A stretch of DNA of 55,863 nucleotides, taken from the NCBI GenBank assembly GCA_051881395.1, contig JBJEPU010000074.1, forward strand, positions 1 to 55,863, given 5' to 3'. Numbering within the stretch: position 1 is the stretch's first letter; every line of letters begins with the position of its first letter. Positions 1-8,773 of the stretch are shown piece after piece. Source of the DNA: Fimenecus sp051881395 (GTDB taxonomy: Bacteria > Bacillota > Clostridia > Oscillospirales > Acutalibacteraceae). The translations under genes and the position numbers were made by a program. The notes under the pieces are model-generated. The model made no database searches. It was given only the letters and a program-made list of their open reading frames with translations, and was not told the DNA's origin.

Positions 1-2
1 AC

Positions 3-275
3 GCGCTTGAAGCAGGCGCTGCGGACTTCCTTTCGGACGGCGATGTGTATGAAATCCGCACCGAGCCGAACGATATGGGACTTGTGCGTGACGATTTAGA
101 GGCGAAAGGCTACAAATTCCTTTCGGCAGAGGTCGAATATATCCCCTCGACCTACACAAAACTGACCAATCCCGACGACATTCAGAATATGGGCAGAATG
201 CTTGAAATGTTCGACGAAAGCGACGACATTCAGGAAGTCTACCACAACTGGGAAAACGAGGACGATTACGAATAA
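3..275 (+). CDS. yebC: YebC/PmpR-family protein, C-terminal part (5' end outside window)
   Basis: The reading frame is open from base 3 to the TAA at 273-275, giving about 90 residues of the C-terminal end of a YebC/PmpR-type protein. The visible part has the family's ALEAGA segment, an acidic stretch, and the closing pattern with DDIQEV and YHNWE, which matches the end of the third YebC domain. YebC proteins of this class are DNA-binding regulators or ribosome-associated factors that help translate difficult peptide sequences; which role applies here cannot be told from the fragment. An intrinsic terminator follows 20 bases after the stop. Family assignment is firm; the N-terminal two thirds lie outside the window. 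Confidence 0.9.
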   Translation, partial: ALEAGAADFLSDGDVYEIRTEPNDMGLVRDDLEAKGYKFLSAEVEYIPSTYTKLTNPDDIQNMGRMLEMFDESDDIQEVYHNWENEDDYE

Positions 276-295
276 TCGTTGTTGTGCGTTTTTTG

Positions 296-325
296 CACCG
301 TGCCATACTCGGCACGGTGTTTTTT
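296..325 (+). terminator. Rho-independent terminator after the yebC-type gene
   Basis: A perfect 9-bp stem (CACCGTGCC / GGCACGGTG) with a 6-base loop is followed by six T residues. It lies 20 bases downstream of the yebC stop. Confidence 0.93.
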
Positions 326-360
326 ATATCGTAGTGGCAGTTCTCTGCGCCCGCCCGTTT

Positions 361-440
361 GTCATTCTGAGCCGTCAGGCGAAGAATCTCTTTTCTATGG
401 CGCTTTGCCCGTCGAGATCCTTCGCTTCGCTCAGGATGAC
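361..440. repeat. Dispersed palindromic repeat, copy 1
   Basis: An 80-bp imperfect palindrome begins GTCATTCTGAGC and ends GCTCAGGATGAC. The inner arms are GAAGAATCTC on the left and GAGATCCTTCGC on the right. A second copy of the same design lies at 47197-47283. It carries no convincing gene and sits between a terminator and the next promoter. It resembles non-coding REP/MITE-like elements scattered in many bacterial genomes. The rest of the 276-587 gap holds only the terminator and a promoter. Confidence 0.85.
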
Positions 441-530
441 AGATTTTTCTTCTCGGTGGTTTTGCGGAACGGTCAAGACCGTTCCCTACGCATTAGAATT
501 GATTTCGTGCGCATGACGGTAAAGCCAATA

Positions 531-559
531 TAGACTTTTTGCGGTGTTTATGCTACAAT
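531..559 (+). promoter_or_regulatory. Sigma-A-type promoter for the 588-2666 gene pair
   Basis: TAGACT (531-536), a 17-bp spacer and TACAAT (554-559), with an extended TG one base before the -10. The coding start is 28 bases further on, with an AGGGGG ribosome site at about 573. Confidence 0.6.
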
Positions 560-587
560 GAAAAAAAGATTTTAGGGGGAACGGTTT

Positions 588-1511
588 ATGAAGGTTTTTA
601 AAAAAGTTCTTTTGAGCGTCTTTTGCATTTTGTTGGTCGCCGTACTGCTTGCGGGCGGGATTTTGGGCTTTTATTACCCGCATTATAAAAAGGCAAAACA
701 ACCGATTTCCATAGATACCTCCTCCCTTTCGGACGGTGAAATTCGCATTATGAGCGCCAATGTACGGTGCCTTAATCCGCAGGATTTGGGCAAAAAAAGT
801 TGGTTTTACCGTGCAGATTTAATTCTCAAAAACATACAAGCCGAAGCACCGACTGTCATCGGTTTTCAAGAGGTTACAAAATGGCAATACGCCTACCTTT
901 GCGACACCTTGCCCGAATACGATTCGGTGATTACATTCCGCGATGACACCGCGTACAGCGAGGGATGCCCCGTATTCTATAACACTTCCCTTTACAACTT
1001 GAAAGACAAAGGTTCTTTTTGGCTGTCTGAAACGCCCGAAGTGATGAGCAAAGGCTGGGACGCGGCGTGCTACCGCATTTGCAGTTATGTCATTTTGGAA
1101 GAAAAGACAAACGGCAAGGAATTTGTGGTATTCAACACACATTTAGACCATGTCAGTGACACGGCGCGCATCAACGGCATCCAAGTGGTGCTTGACAAAA
1201 TCGCGCAGTTCGGTGGACTGCCGTCAGTCATTATCGGGGATTTGAACGCCGCAGAGGACAGTGAAACCTACCGCAGTGTGACGGAGAATTTCCTGGACGC
1301 GAAATATCAACTCGAAAACCCGCAAATCAGTGCGACTTATCAAAATTGGGGTACGGAGCTTGACCGTCCGTGCATTGACTACTGTATGATTTCCAAAACA
1401 GGCTTTGCGGTGAACAGTTACAAGGTTGTGCAAACCACCTATAACGGCGTGTACCCGAGTGACCATTTCCCGCTTTCCGTCAGCCTGACGCTTACAGACG
1501 AAACCGAATGA
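588..1511 (+). CDS. Membrane-anchored or secreted endonuclease/exonuclease/phosphatase-family protein
   Basis: The 307-residue protein has a short basic N terminus and a hydrophobic segment (about residues 6-28) that acts as a signal or membrane anchor, so the enzyme domain should lie outside the membrane. The domain has the EEP fold motifs in order: SANVRCLN, GFQEV (metal-binding Glu), NTHLDH, IGDLNAAED (catalytic Asp/Asn) and SDHFPL (final Asp-His). The family hydrolyses phosphodiester bonds in nucleic acids, sphingomyelin or inositol phosphates; the substrate cannot be told. AGGGGG precedes the ATG. The gene is the first of a two-gene unit with the NTP_transf_5 gene, 9 bases downstream. 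Confidence 0.85.
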   Translation: MKVFKKVLLSVFCILLVAVLLAGGILGFYYPHYKKAKQPISIDTSSLSDGEIRIMSANVRCLNPQDLGKKSWFYRADLILKNIQAEAPTVIGFQEVTKWQYAYLCDTLPEYDSVITFRDDTAYSEGCPVFYNTSLYNLKDKGSFWLSETPEVMSKGWDAACYRICSYVILEEKTNGKEFVVFNTHLDHVSDTARINGIQVVLDKIAQFGGLPSVIIGDLNAAEDSETYRSVTENFLDAKYQLENPQISATYQNWGTELDRPCIDYCMISKTGFAVNSYKVVQTTYNGVYPSDHFPLSVSLTLTDETE

Positions 1512-1520
1512 GGCACTTTT

Positions 1521-2666
1521 ATGCAGAATATAATGCTGACAAAAGAATATTTCTTGTCCGTCGTATCTGCCGCGCTTTGCGGTACGCCCGTACCGCCGAA
1601 GCCTGAAAATGTGGATTTTGCGGATATATACCGTCTTGCGGCGCGCAATGCCGTGCAGGGCTTATTCTATCTTGCGTTTTCACCGTTGCAAGACACCGTC
1701 CCCGAAGAGGTTTTTGCACGGCTGAAAAAGGCGTATCAGTTAGAATGTGTACGCGAAACCGCACAGCAGGCATTTTTGAAAGAATTGCGCGCGGATTTTA
1801 CCGCCGAAGGCATTGATTTTATGCTGTTAAAAGGTACGCATTTGAAATCGCTGTATCCACAGCCCGAAATGCGCTTTATGGTGGATATGGATGTGTTGGT
1901 ACGCGAGAATTCGATTGAAAAAGCAAAAGAAATCCTTTTACAAAAAGGCTTGGAATTGCATTTTGACAACGGCAAAGACATTGTATTCCGGAAAAAGCCG
2001 TTTTTAACGGTAGAACTGCATCGCAGTTTGTTTCAGGAAGAGTATTATATGTACCCGTATTTTGCCGCGGCGTGGGAACGCACCGAAAACGCAGACGGCA
2101 CGGAATACAAAATGCCTGCAAACGATTTATATGTCTATACTTTGGCGCATTTGGCGGAGCATTACTTGGAGGCGGGCTCGTGTTTTCGCCCGATGATGGA
2201 TTTGTTTTTGATGGAAAAGACTTATGCAGACACGCTGGATTTCGACTACATTGACAAGCAATTTGCCGAAATCGGCATTTTGGAATTTGCAAGAAATGTA
2301 CGGCGGCTTTCAAAGGCAATGTTCGGTGATGCGGTGCACGATGACGCCCTTTTGTTGATGGAAAACTATATTGTTTTAGGTCCGCCCGTGGAAAACGCGG
2401 CAGAGGCTTCAAAAGCGGCTACCTCGCAAAAATCAAAATCTCGCCGCATTTTTGAAACGCTGTTTCCGAAGTACCGCCATATGGCGCTGAAATACCCGAT
2501 TCTCAAAAAACTGCCTGTTTTACTGCCGATTTTTTGGCTGATTCGGATTTTTCAGTACACATTTACAAAAGATAAACGCCTGATTGCAAAACGCGAACAG
2601 ATAAAAAATGCCGACAAAAAAAGTGCAGATACGATGGAAGAGATTTTTAAGAAATCCGGTTTATAA
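1521..2666 (+). CDS. NTP_transf_5 (uncharacterised nucleotidyltransferase) family protein
   Basis: 381 residues. The central signature is LLKGTHLKSLYP followed by FMVDMDVLV, which gives the D-x-D metal pair of nucleotidyltransferase-fold enzymes; this block is characteristic of the NTP_transf_5 family. The C-terminal part has a hydrophobic stretch (about residues 325-350) and a lysine-rich tail, suggesting membrane contact. Members are often found near cell-surface polysaccharide loci, as here, where the large operon lies just downstream on the other strand. The biochemical reaction is not known to me. The ribosome site GAGGC overlaps the stop of the preceding gene, so the two are co-translated. 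Confidence 0.8.
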   Translation: MQNIMLTKEYFLSVVSAALCGTPVPPKPENVDFADIYRLAARNAVQGLFYLAFSPLQDTVPEEVFARLKKAYQLECVRETAQQAFLKELRADFTAEGIDFMLLKGTHLKSLYPQPEMRFMVDMDVLVRENSIEKAKEILLQKGLELHFDNGKDIVFRKKPFLTVELHRSLFQEEYYMYPYFAAAWERTENADGTEYKMPANDLYVYTLAHLAEHYLEAGSCFRPMMDLFLMEKTYADTLDFDYIDKQFAEIGILEFARNVRRLSKAMFGDAVHDDALLLMENYIVLGPPVENAAEASKAATSQKSKSRRIFETLFPKYRHMALKYPILKKLPVLLPIFWLIRIFQYTFTKDKRLIAKREQIKNADKKSADTMEEIFKKSGL

Positions 2667-2684
2667 GTTCAAGGCAAAAAATTA

Positions 2685-2712
2685 CGCCGCGGAAAAACTC
2701 CGCGGCGTTTTT
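2685..2712. terminator. Bidirectional terminator between convergent units
   Basis: A 9-bp stem (CGCCGCGGA / TCCGCGGCG) has TTTTT on the plus-strand side and a run of T on the minus-strand side as well. It should end both the 588-2666 unit and the polysaccharide operon that stops at 2725. Confidence 0.9.
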
Positions 2713-2724
2713 GCATATTCAGAA

Positions 2725-3909
2725 TTAGAATTTGCGCCAAACCATTTTATCGACCACACCCGTATAAGACTGAATGAGTTTGACAACCTTTGACGATACA
2801 TTTTCATCGGTGTAATCGGGCACGGGAATGCCGTAATCCCCGTTCCTGTTCATTTCCACAGCCGTGTCAATGGCTTGCAACAGCGATTTCTCATCAATCC
2901 CCGCCAGCACAAAGCAGGCTTTGTCGAGCGCTTCGGGGCGCTCTGTGGAGGTGCGAATACAGACTGCCGGGAAAGGCTTTCCGATACTTGTAAAATACGA
3001 GCTTTCCTCGGGGAGCGTCCCTGAATCCGACACCACGGCAAAGGCGTTCATTTGCAGGCAGTTGTAATCATGAAACCCCAAGGGCTCGTGCTGAATTACA
3101 CGGCTGTCCAGTTGAAAACCACTTTCGGCAAGGCGTTTTTTGCTACGCGGGTGGCAGGAATAAAGTATAGGCATATCGTATTTTTCCGCCGTTTTGTTAA
3201 TGGCGGTAAACAGGGATAGGAAATTCTTTTCCGTGTCGATGTTTTCCTCGCGATGGGCGGAAAGCAAGATATATTTGCCTTTTTCGAGTCCTAAGCGCGC
3301 GTGAATATCGGATTTTTCGATTTCCGCTAAATTCGCATGCAGTACCTCTGCCATCGGCGAACCCGTCACATAGGTACGCTCTTTGGGCAGTCCGCAATCG
3401 GCAAGATAACGGCGCGCGTGCTCGGAATACGCCAGATTGACATCGGAAATGATGTCCACGATACGGCGGTTGGTTTCCTCCGGCAGGCACTCATCTTTAC
3501 AGCGGTTGCCCGCTTCCATATGGAAAATCGGAATGTGAAGTCTTTTGGCGGGAATCGCCGACAGGCAGGAGTTGGTGTCGCCCAAAATCAGCATTGCATC
3601 GGGTTTGATTTGCGCCATCAGCTTATAAGAACAGTTGATGATATTTCCCACCGTTGCGCCGAGGTCATCACCAACGGCGTCCATATACACCTCCGGCTCT
3701 TTCAGTTTTAAATCCTTAAAGAACACACCGTTGAGGTTGTAATCGTAATTTTGCCCTGTGTGCGCCAAAATACAGTCAAAATAGGTACGGCATTTGTTGA
3801 TGACCGCCGCCAAACGGATGATTTCAGGGCGAGTGCCCACAATAATCAACAGTTTTAACTTGCCGTTATTTTGAAATTGCACATCACTGTAATCTGTTCG
3901 TATACCCAT
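2725..3909 (-). CDS. capG: UDP-sugar 2-epimerase, WecB/CapG type (UDP-L-FucNAc synthesis)
   Basis: 394 residues of the non-hydrolysing UDP-GlcNAc 2-epimerase family. Visible motifs are VGTRPEIIRLA near residue 23, HTGQNYDYNLN, the HMEAGNR/PEE...RR block and SAHREENID. WecB homologues convert UDP-GlcNAc to UDP-ManNAc. Here capE and capF type genes lie two and three genes upstream, so the likely reaction is the last step to UDP-N-acetyl-L-fucosamine (the Cap5G role). The start codon overlaps the VanZ stop (TAATG). It is the last gene of the operon and is followed by the terminator at 2685-2712. The choice between the CapG and plain WecB role rests on context. Confidence 0.88.
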   Translation of the reverse strand: MGIRTDYSDVQFQNNGKLKLLIIVGTRPEIIRLAAVINKCRTYFDCILAHTGQNYDYNLNGVFFKDLKLKEPEVYMDAVGDDLGATVGNIINCSYKLMAQIKPDAMLILGDTNSCLSAIPAKRLHIPIFHMEAGNRCKDECLPEETNRRIVDIISDVNLAYSEHARRYLADCGLPKERTYVTGSPMAEVLHANLAEIEKSDIHARLGLEKGKYILLSAHREENIDTEKNFLSLFTAINKTAEKYDMPILYSCHPRSKKRLAESGFQLDSRVIQHEPLGFHDYNCLQMNAFAVVSDSGTLPEESSYFTSIGKPFPAVCIRTSTERPEALDKACFVLAGIDEKSLLQAIDTAVEMNRNGDYGIPVPDYTDENVSSKVVKLIQSYTGVVDKMVWRKF

Positions 3910-4397
3910 TACACATCAACCTGCTTCCTTTTTTGCGCGGCTGTTCTTACAGCACACACAATCAAAAATAAAATGAAAACCAAAAGCATCGCAACTGCAC
4001 CGCCGCTGAAATCCAAAAGGACATCTTGCACACGCGGGCCGCGCCCCGACAAAATTTGTATGGATTCATCGGCAACTGCCGTACACAGCACCAAAGAAAG
4101 AACATTCCAAACGCTTTGTAACTTTCTTGTTTTCAAAAGCGCAAAAAACAGTAAGGAAAGTTCTGTTCCCAACACAAAGAACTCCACCGCATGCGCTGCT
4201 TTGCGGATATGGTTCACAAAAGAAGTCCAACTGCCAAAAGATTCCCCGCCGTTTGGCGCAACAGAAACAATCGTTTCCGCTACGCTTGCCGAGGCTTTTT
4301 GGGATTCCGGCACGGGCTGTGCGGAATTATAGAAGATAAACGCCACTGTCAGCAATATGCATACAAGACAAATGCCGATACCGATTTTTCGTTTCAT
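3909..4397 (-). CDS. VanZ-family membrane protein
   Basis: 162 residues with an N-terminal membrane helix (about 5-22), a soluble loop, and three further helices. The VanZ signature is visible as RKAAHAVEFFVLG, and later DESIQ...GRGPRVQDVLLDFSGG, which matches the conserved C-terminal part of the family. VanZ itself lowers teicoplanin sensitivity by an unclear mechanism; chromosomal homologues are common and of unknown role. I start at the ATG at 4397, four bases after the capF stop, because the frame open further upstream lies inside capF. Its place between capF and capG interrupts an otherwise standard nucleotide-sugar set. Confidence 0.85.
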   Translation of the reverse strand: MKRKIGIGICLVCILLTVAFIFYNSAQPVPESQKASASVAETIVSVAPNGGESFGSWTSFVNHIRKAAHAVEFFVLGTELSLLFFALLKTRKLQSVWNVLSLVLCTAVADESIQILSGRGPRVQDVLLDFSGGAVAMLLVFILFLIVCAVRTAAQKRKQVDV

Positions 4398-4401
4398 CCT
4401 G

Positions 4402-5547
4402 TTACACTTCCAAAAAGAATGTATCGGGCTTTTCGGGGTTGAAGCACTCATTACACCACATAAAGGTGACCATATCCGTGTCGCCGAGATTTTCAATGTT
4501 GTGGGTATAGCCGACGGGAATATCCACAACCTCTAATTTTTCGCCCGAAACGAAGTATTCAAGTACTTCATCATTGTCAATTTTGCGGAAACGGATAACG
4601 CCCTTACCGCTGACAACCAAGAATTTTTCATTTTTGGTATGATGCCAATGTTGCCCTTTTGTAATGCCGGGTTTTGAAATATTAACCGAAAACTGACCGT
4701 TATTTGCCGTTCTCAAAATCTCGGTAAACGATCCTCGTTCGTCTATGTTCATTTTCAAAGGATAGGAAAACTGATCCGTCGGCAAATAGGAAAGATAGGT
4801 GCTGTATAACTTCTTGGAAAAACTGCCGTCCGTCATATCGGGTACCCGCTTCGTTTCACGGCTTTCCTTGAAAGAATACAGTAAATCCGCAATTTCGCCG
4901 AGCGTGATTTTATGCTCTGTCGGCACACGGCAAAACGCACCGTCACGGGTTTCGTTTCCTAAAAGACAACGAAGCATTTCCTCTACCAAATCGTCAATAT
5001 ACACAAGCGTCATTTCGTGGCTTCTGTCATTGACGGTTATGGGCAAATCGTGCGCGATATTGTGGCAAAAGGTTGCCACGGCGCTATTGTAATTCGGACG
5101 GCACCATTTGCCAAACAAGTTGGGAAAACGGTAGACAAGCACTTTCGTGCCCGTTTCTTCGGCATAACGGAAGAACAAATCCTCCCCTGCTTTTTTGCTT
5201 TTGCCATATGGGTTATCCAGCACCGCCTGCGTGGAAGAAGAAAGCATCACGGGACAAGTATTGCCGTGCTTTTTCAATGTATCTAACAATTCCGAGGCAA
5301 AGCCGAAATTCCCCGCGGCAAATTCCGCTTCGTTTTGCGGACGGTTGACGCCTGCAAGATTAAAAACGAAATCGCAATCCGCACAAAAGGCGTCTAATAA
5401 AGATTTTTCCGTATCAATATCAAATACACAAATTTCAAGGTCGGCGGGCAAGGCGGTGGTTTTGTCCTTGCCGTCTTTTATGTTTTTCAAAGCGGCAACC
5501 AAGTTTTTGCCCACAAAGCCTTTTGCGCCGGTTACTAAAACCTTCAT
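4402..5547 (-). CDS. capF: CapF-type bifunctional UDP-sugar reductase with cupin domain
   Basis: 381 residues in two domains. Residues 1 to about 245 form an SDR/NAD(P) epimerase-like fold beginning MKVLVTGAKGFVGKNL. From about 255 to the end is a cupin with the metal-binding pattern KGQHWHHTKNEKFLVVSGKG and a late VGYTHNIEN. This is the architecture of staphylococcal CapF/WbjC, in which the cupin epimerises the CapE product and the SDR domain reduces C-4 with NADPH to give UDP-6-deoxy-L-talosamine. The start is one base after the capE stop with GGGAGA upstream. Both domains look intact. Confidence 0.93.
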   Translation of the reverse strand: MKVLVTGAKGFVGKNLVAALKNIKDGKDKTTALPADLEICVFDIDTEKSLLDAFCADCDFVFNLAGVNRPQNEAEFAAGNFGFASELLDTLKKHGNTCPVMLSSSTQAVLDNPYGKSKKAGEDLFFRYAEETGTKVLVYRFPNLFGKWCRPNYNSAVATFCHNIAHDLPITVNDRSHEMTLVYIDDLVEEMLRCLLGNETRDGAFCRVPTEHKITLGEIADLLYSFKESRETKRVPDMTDGSFSKKLYSTYLSYLPTDQFSYPLKMNIDERGSFTEILRTANNGQFSVNISKPGITKGQHWHHTKNEKFLVVSGKGVIRFRKIDNDEVLEYFVSGEKLEVVDIPVGYTHNIENLGDTDMVTFMWCNECFNPEKPDTFFLEV

Positions 5548-5548
5548 A

Positions 5549-6586
5549 TTATTTCTCCCAATTTGCCAATTCGTGTTGAATGTAGGGAAGGGTCAACAGT
5601 TTTTCCTTAACCTGTTCCACCGTCATTAACGCAGTATTGTTGGAATTAAATTCTGTCAACGGATTGCGTGCGGTATCGCCGTCCTTAAAATACTTATCAT
5701 AATTCAAGCCGCGCTTGTCCGCCGGAACACGGTAAAAATCGCCCATATCTGCGGCATTGGCACATTCCTCGTTGGTGAGAAGTGTTTCATACATTTTTTC
5801 GCCGTGGCGAATACCAATAACCTTGATTTCGGTTTCCGGCGCAAATATTTCTTTCACCGCCTGTGCGAGCACTTCAATCGTGCAAGCAGGCGCTTTTTGC
5901 ACAAGAATATCGCCGCTTTCGCCGTTTCGAAATGCGAACAAAACAAGGTCAACGGCTTCCTCCAAACTCATCACAAATCGCGTCATCTTCGGCTCCGTCA
6001 CGGTGATGGGCTTGCCTGCTTTAATTTGCTCAATCCACAACGGTACAACAGACCCGCGCGAGCACAGCACATTTCCGTAACGCGTGCAACAGATTTTCGT
6101 TTTGTCAGGCGACACGGTACGAGATTTTGCCACGACGACCTTTTCCATCATCGCTTTGGAAGTGCCCATTGCATTGACGGGATACGCCGCCTTATCGGTA
6201 GAAAGGCAGATAACGCACTTTACCCCCTCTTCAATCGCGGCAGTCAGAACATTATCGGTCCCGAGCACATTGGTTTTCACCGCTTCGACAGGGAAAAACT
6301 CACAGGAAGGCACTTGTTTGAGCGCCGCCGCATGGAAAATGTAATCCACACCGTGCATAGCATTTTTTACAGATTGAATATCGCGCACATCGCCGATATA
6401 GAATTTTACCTTATCGGCAAACGCGGGATAGTTTTGCTGAAACTCGTGGCGCATATCATCCTGTTTTTTCTCATCTCGGGAAAAAACACGAATTTCGCCA
6501 ATGTCCGTTTGAATAAAACGGTTTAAGACAACATTGCCGAAAGAGCCTGTGCCACCGGTAATCATTAAAGTTTTTCCTTTGAACAT
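5549..6586 (-). CDS. capE: CapE-type UDP-GlcNAc 4,6-dehydratase/5-epimerase
   Basis: 345 residues, the usual length for CapE/FnlA. The NAD-binding motif ITGGTGSFG (about 9-17) is followed by FSRDEKKQDDMR, the HAAALKQVP block and LSTDKAAYPVNAMGTSKAMME, which holds the active-site Lys region; the C-terminal GEKMYE motif is present. The enzyme dehydrates UDP-GlcNAc at C-4/C-6 and epimerises C-5, the first step to UDP-L-FucNAc. AAGGAAAG precedes the ATG, which abuts the stop of the upstream flippase. Confidence 0.93.
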   Translation of the reverse strand: MFKGKTLMITGGTGSFGNVVLNRFIQTDIGEIRVFSRDEKKQDDMRHEFQQNYPAFADKVKFYIGDVRDIQSVKNAMHGVDYIFHAAALKQVPSCEFFPVEAVKTNVLGTDNVLTAAIEEGVKCVICLSTDKAAYPVNAMGTSKAMMEKVVVAKSRTVSPDKTKICCTRYGNVLCSRGSVVPLWIEQIKAGKPITVTEPKMTRFVMSLEEAVDLVLFAFRNGESGDILVQKAPACTIEVLAQAVKEIFAPETEIKVIGIRHGEKMYETLLTNEECANAADMGDFYRVPADKRGLNYDKYFKDGDTARNPLTEFNSNNTALMTVEQVKEKLLTLPYIQHELANWEK

Positions 6587-8119
6587 TTATTTCACTTTCC
6601 TTTTAAAGAATTTGTGTTTTATAATCTGCCAAATTGCGCGGAATTCCGCAGTTTTACAATATACCAATAAGAATATTATATTCGGTAACGCGCCGCAAAT
6701 CAACAATTTTATTGCAAGGTCGAAAATCGGGGTTGTAAAACGCACCTGTTCTGTCAAGAGCCAACACAGGCCGCCCGACAAGATCGTCACCGCGGTATAA
6801 CCGAGATACTTTACAAAATAGCCGATGCAATTTTTATGAAACCCATGTTTATAAAGCACATACGGTTCCACCCAAAACGAGGTGGTTACAGTGCTGATGA
6901 GCGTACCCATAAAAACGCCGATGATCCCGAACTTTATCGCCAACGGAATGGAACAGACTAAATTGATAACCGATTCCGCAATCGGCTTATGGCGATCATA
7001 CCAAAAAATACCAAGTGCGTCTCGCTCAGTCAGTACCGGTTGGCGCATACCTAACATATAAAAATTGACGACAATAATCGCAACAATTTTCATATCGAAC
7101 AGATACTGTTCCCCCAGCCACAGGGTAATAAACGGATTATACAGTATAAACAGGCAAATCGAGCAGAACCCAAAAATCCACGCGCCGATGAAATTCAATA
7201 TATTGAATACCTCTTCCTTTCGAGCGCCATCCTCGGTTTCCGCACCGAGATTGCCGATACTGGAAGTCACCGACTGAAACAGCAAAGAAATAACCGAAAC
7301 CAGCGTGTTTTTAATCAAATAGTAATTGGAATATAGCCCAACAGACACTACGCTTACGCATTTTGCCATAATGAGGTTATCCGTTCCGTTGACCACCACG
7401 CCGCCGACACGGTGCGCTGTCATAGCACGAATATTCTTAAAAACCTCTTTTTGCATTGCTTTATCAAGCGGTTCAGCGTGTTTTAAATCCAAATACGCAT
7501 ATTTTTTATCCACAATCCAAGAAACAAACAAATTCTGCCCAACAGTGGTGATAATCATAATCACAAGGTAGCTGAAATAATTATGCGTCAGCCATAAAAA
7601 CGCGATTTGCAATATATTCATTGCAAATACAAATGCCTGATGCACAACATTGGTAATGTATTGCTTTTGGTCGGCAATCAACAGAGTTTTCTTGTAAACA
7701 AAAAAATAGGAAAGTGCGCTGTTGAGCACAAACAGAATGTAAATGAAGCGTATATGCGCAATATCGGGCAGTTCCTCGATGATAAAATCTAAAAACGGCG
7801 TCACGGCAAGACCGGCAATCAACACAAACAAACCGATAACGGTATATGCCTTCTTGTAAAACAGCATAATAGAGTTCACGGTTTTTTTGTCCCTGTCAAA
7901 CAGCGGCTTATAAAGGCAAAAACAAATCGCACTGCCCAAGCCCAATTCCGCCAAAGAGAGCATGGAAAGAATATTGGAAAAAACGCCGTTTAACCCCAAA
8001 TATTCAGAGGACAGCACATACACAAATACACGCCGTGAAAAAAAGGCAATCAGAAAGTTCACTGCCTGCGCCAACGCCGTGTATTTTACATTGCGAATGG
8101 AATTATTTAGTCTGGACAT
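6587..8119 (-). CDS. Polysaccharide flippase (MOP/Wzx type), first of two
   Basis: 510 residues with about 12-14 hydrophobic segments. The start SRLNNSIRNVKYTALAQ is followed by RRVFVYVLSSEYLGLNG, the typical first-helix region of Gram-positive Wzx-like polysaccharide transporters, which flip undecaprenyl-linked repeat units across the membrane. GGTGA lies 7 bases before the ATG. A second, different flippase sits at 13113-14645, so this may belong to a separate repeat-unit module together with the polymerase at 9553-10848. Which glycan it moves cannot be told from sequence. Confidence 0.88.
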   Translation of the reverse strand: MSRLNNSIRNVKYTALAQAVNFLIAFFSRRVFVYVLSSEYLGLNGVFSNILSMLSLAELGLGSAICFCLYKPLFDRDKKTVNSIMLFYKKAYTVIGLFVLIAGLAVTPFLDFIIEELPDIAHIRFIYILFVLNSALSYFFVYKKTLLIADQKQYITNVVHQAFVFAMNILQIAFLWLTHNYFSYLVIMIITTVGQNLFVSWIVDKKYAYLDLKHAEPLDKAMQKEVFKNIRAMTAHRVGGVVVNGTDNLIMAKCVSVVSVGLYSNYYLIKNTLVSVISLLFQSVTSSIGNLGAETEDGARKEEVFNILNFIGAWIFGFCSICLFILYNPFITLWLGEQYLFDMKIVAIIVVNFYMLGMRQPVLTERDALGIFWYDRHKPIAESVINLVCSIPLAIKFGIIGVFMGTLISTVTTSFWVEPYVLYKHGFHKNCIGYFVKYLGYTAVTILSGGLCWLLTEQVRFTTPIFDLAIKLLICGALPNIIFLLVYCKTAEFRAIWQIIKHKFFKRKVK

Positions 8120-8133
8120 ATCTGTTCACCGAT

Positions 8134-8763
8134 TCACTCGCTTTCAAGCATCGAAAGCAGTTTCTCAACATCGTCAAACGCTTCCGCATGCGCACGAATC
8201 CAAGCTTCATCACGATTCCACCAAGCCGTTTTTAAAAGTTTCTGCACAATATCCGCAGGAAACCGCATTTTAATCACTTTTGCCGGTACACCGCCGACAA
8301 TACTGTATGGCGCGACATCGTGTGTCACCAATGCACAAGCACCGACAACGGCGCCGTCACCGATTTTTACACCGCCGACCAGACGCACATCATTGCCAAT
8401 CCAAACATCATTCCCAATCACCACCGCGTGGTTTTGCGCATCAGCGGTTGGAAATTCCCGGAACTTATTTTCCGAAACATAGGGCAGTGCAGAGGCATTC
8501 TGTTTTGCATAGAATGCCGGATGTGTCGATACAAAGTCATTTGTCGGATGTGTACCGTTTAAAATGACAACATTGGAACCAATAGAACAATACTTGCCAA
8601 CGCACGCGTTATTCAGCGCAGTATGCGCACCGACATAACTCGCAAAACCAAGGGTTGTATTGCAGACAGATGACCAACGCCCGACAAAATTATGTCCTTC
8701 TAAAACCGTGTTTTTATTCTGTTTTGAAAAATGTGAAACTCTGCTATTTCCGATTTGCTTCAC
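8134..8763 (-). CDS. Hexapeptide-repeat acyltransferase, CatB/XAT-like
   Basis: 209 residues with left-handed beta-helix hexapeptide repeats (VGKYCSIGSNVVI, VVIGNDVWIGNDV, VKIGDGAVVGA) and the NGTHP histidine that is usually catalytic in CatB-type acetyltransferases. The C-terminal PAKVIKMRFP segment and WWNRD resemble xenobiotic/sugar O-acetyltransferases. It probably O- or N-acetylates a sugar of the repeat unit in the cytoplasm using acetyl-CoA. The start is GTG at 8763, chosen because GAGG lies 8 bases before it and the beta-helix needs the full N terminus. Confidence 0.85.
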   Translation of the reverse strand: MKQIGNSRVSHFSKQNKNTVLEGHNFVGRWSSVCNTTLGFASYVGAHTALNNACVGKYCSIGSNVVILNGTHPTNDFVSTHPAFYAKQNASALPYVSENKFREFPTADAQNHAVVIGNDVWIGNDVRLVGGVKIGDGAVVGACALVTHDVAPYSIVGGVPAKVIKMRFPADIVQKLLKTAWWNRDEAWIRAHAEAFDDVEKLLSMLESE

Positions 8764-8773
8764 CGTGTTTTCC

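Noticed and set aside
202..533. Short open frames across the repeat at 361-440.
   Set aside because: They cross a terminator and a palindromic element and have no ribosome site.
5804..6526. A 240-codon plus-strand open frame opposite capE.
   Set aside because: It is fully antisense to a well-conserved gene, has no ribosome site and its protein shows no domain pattern.
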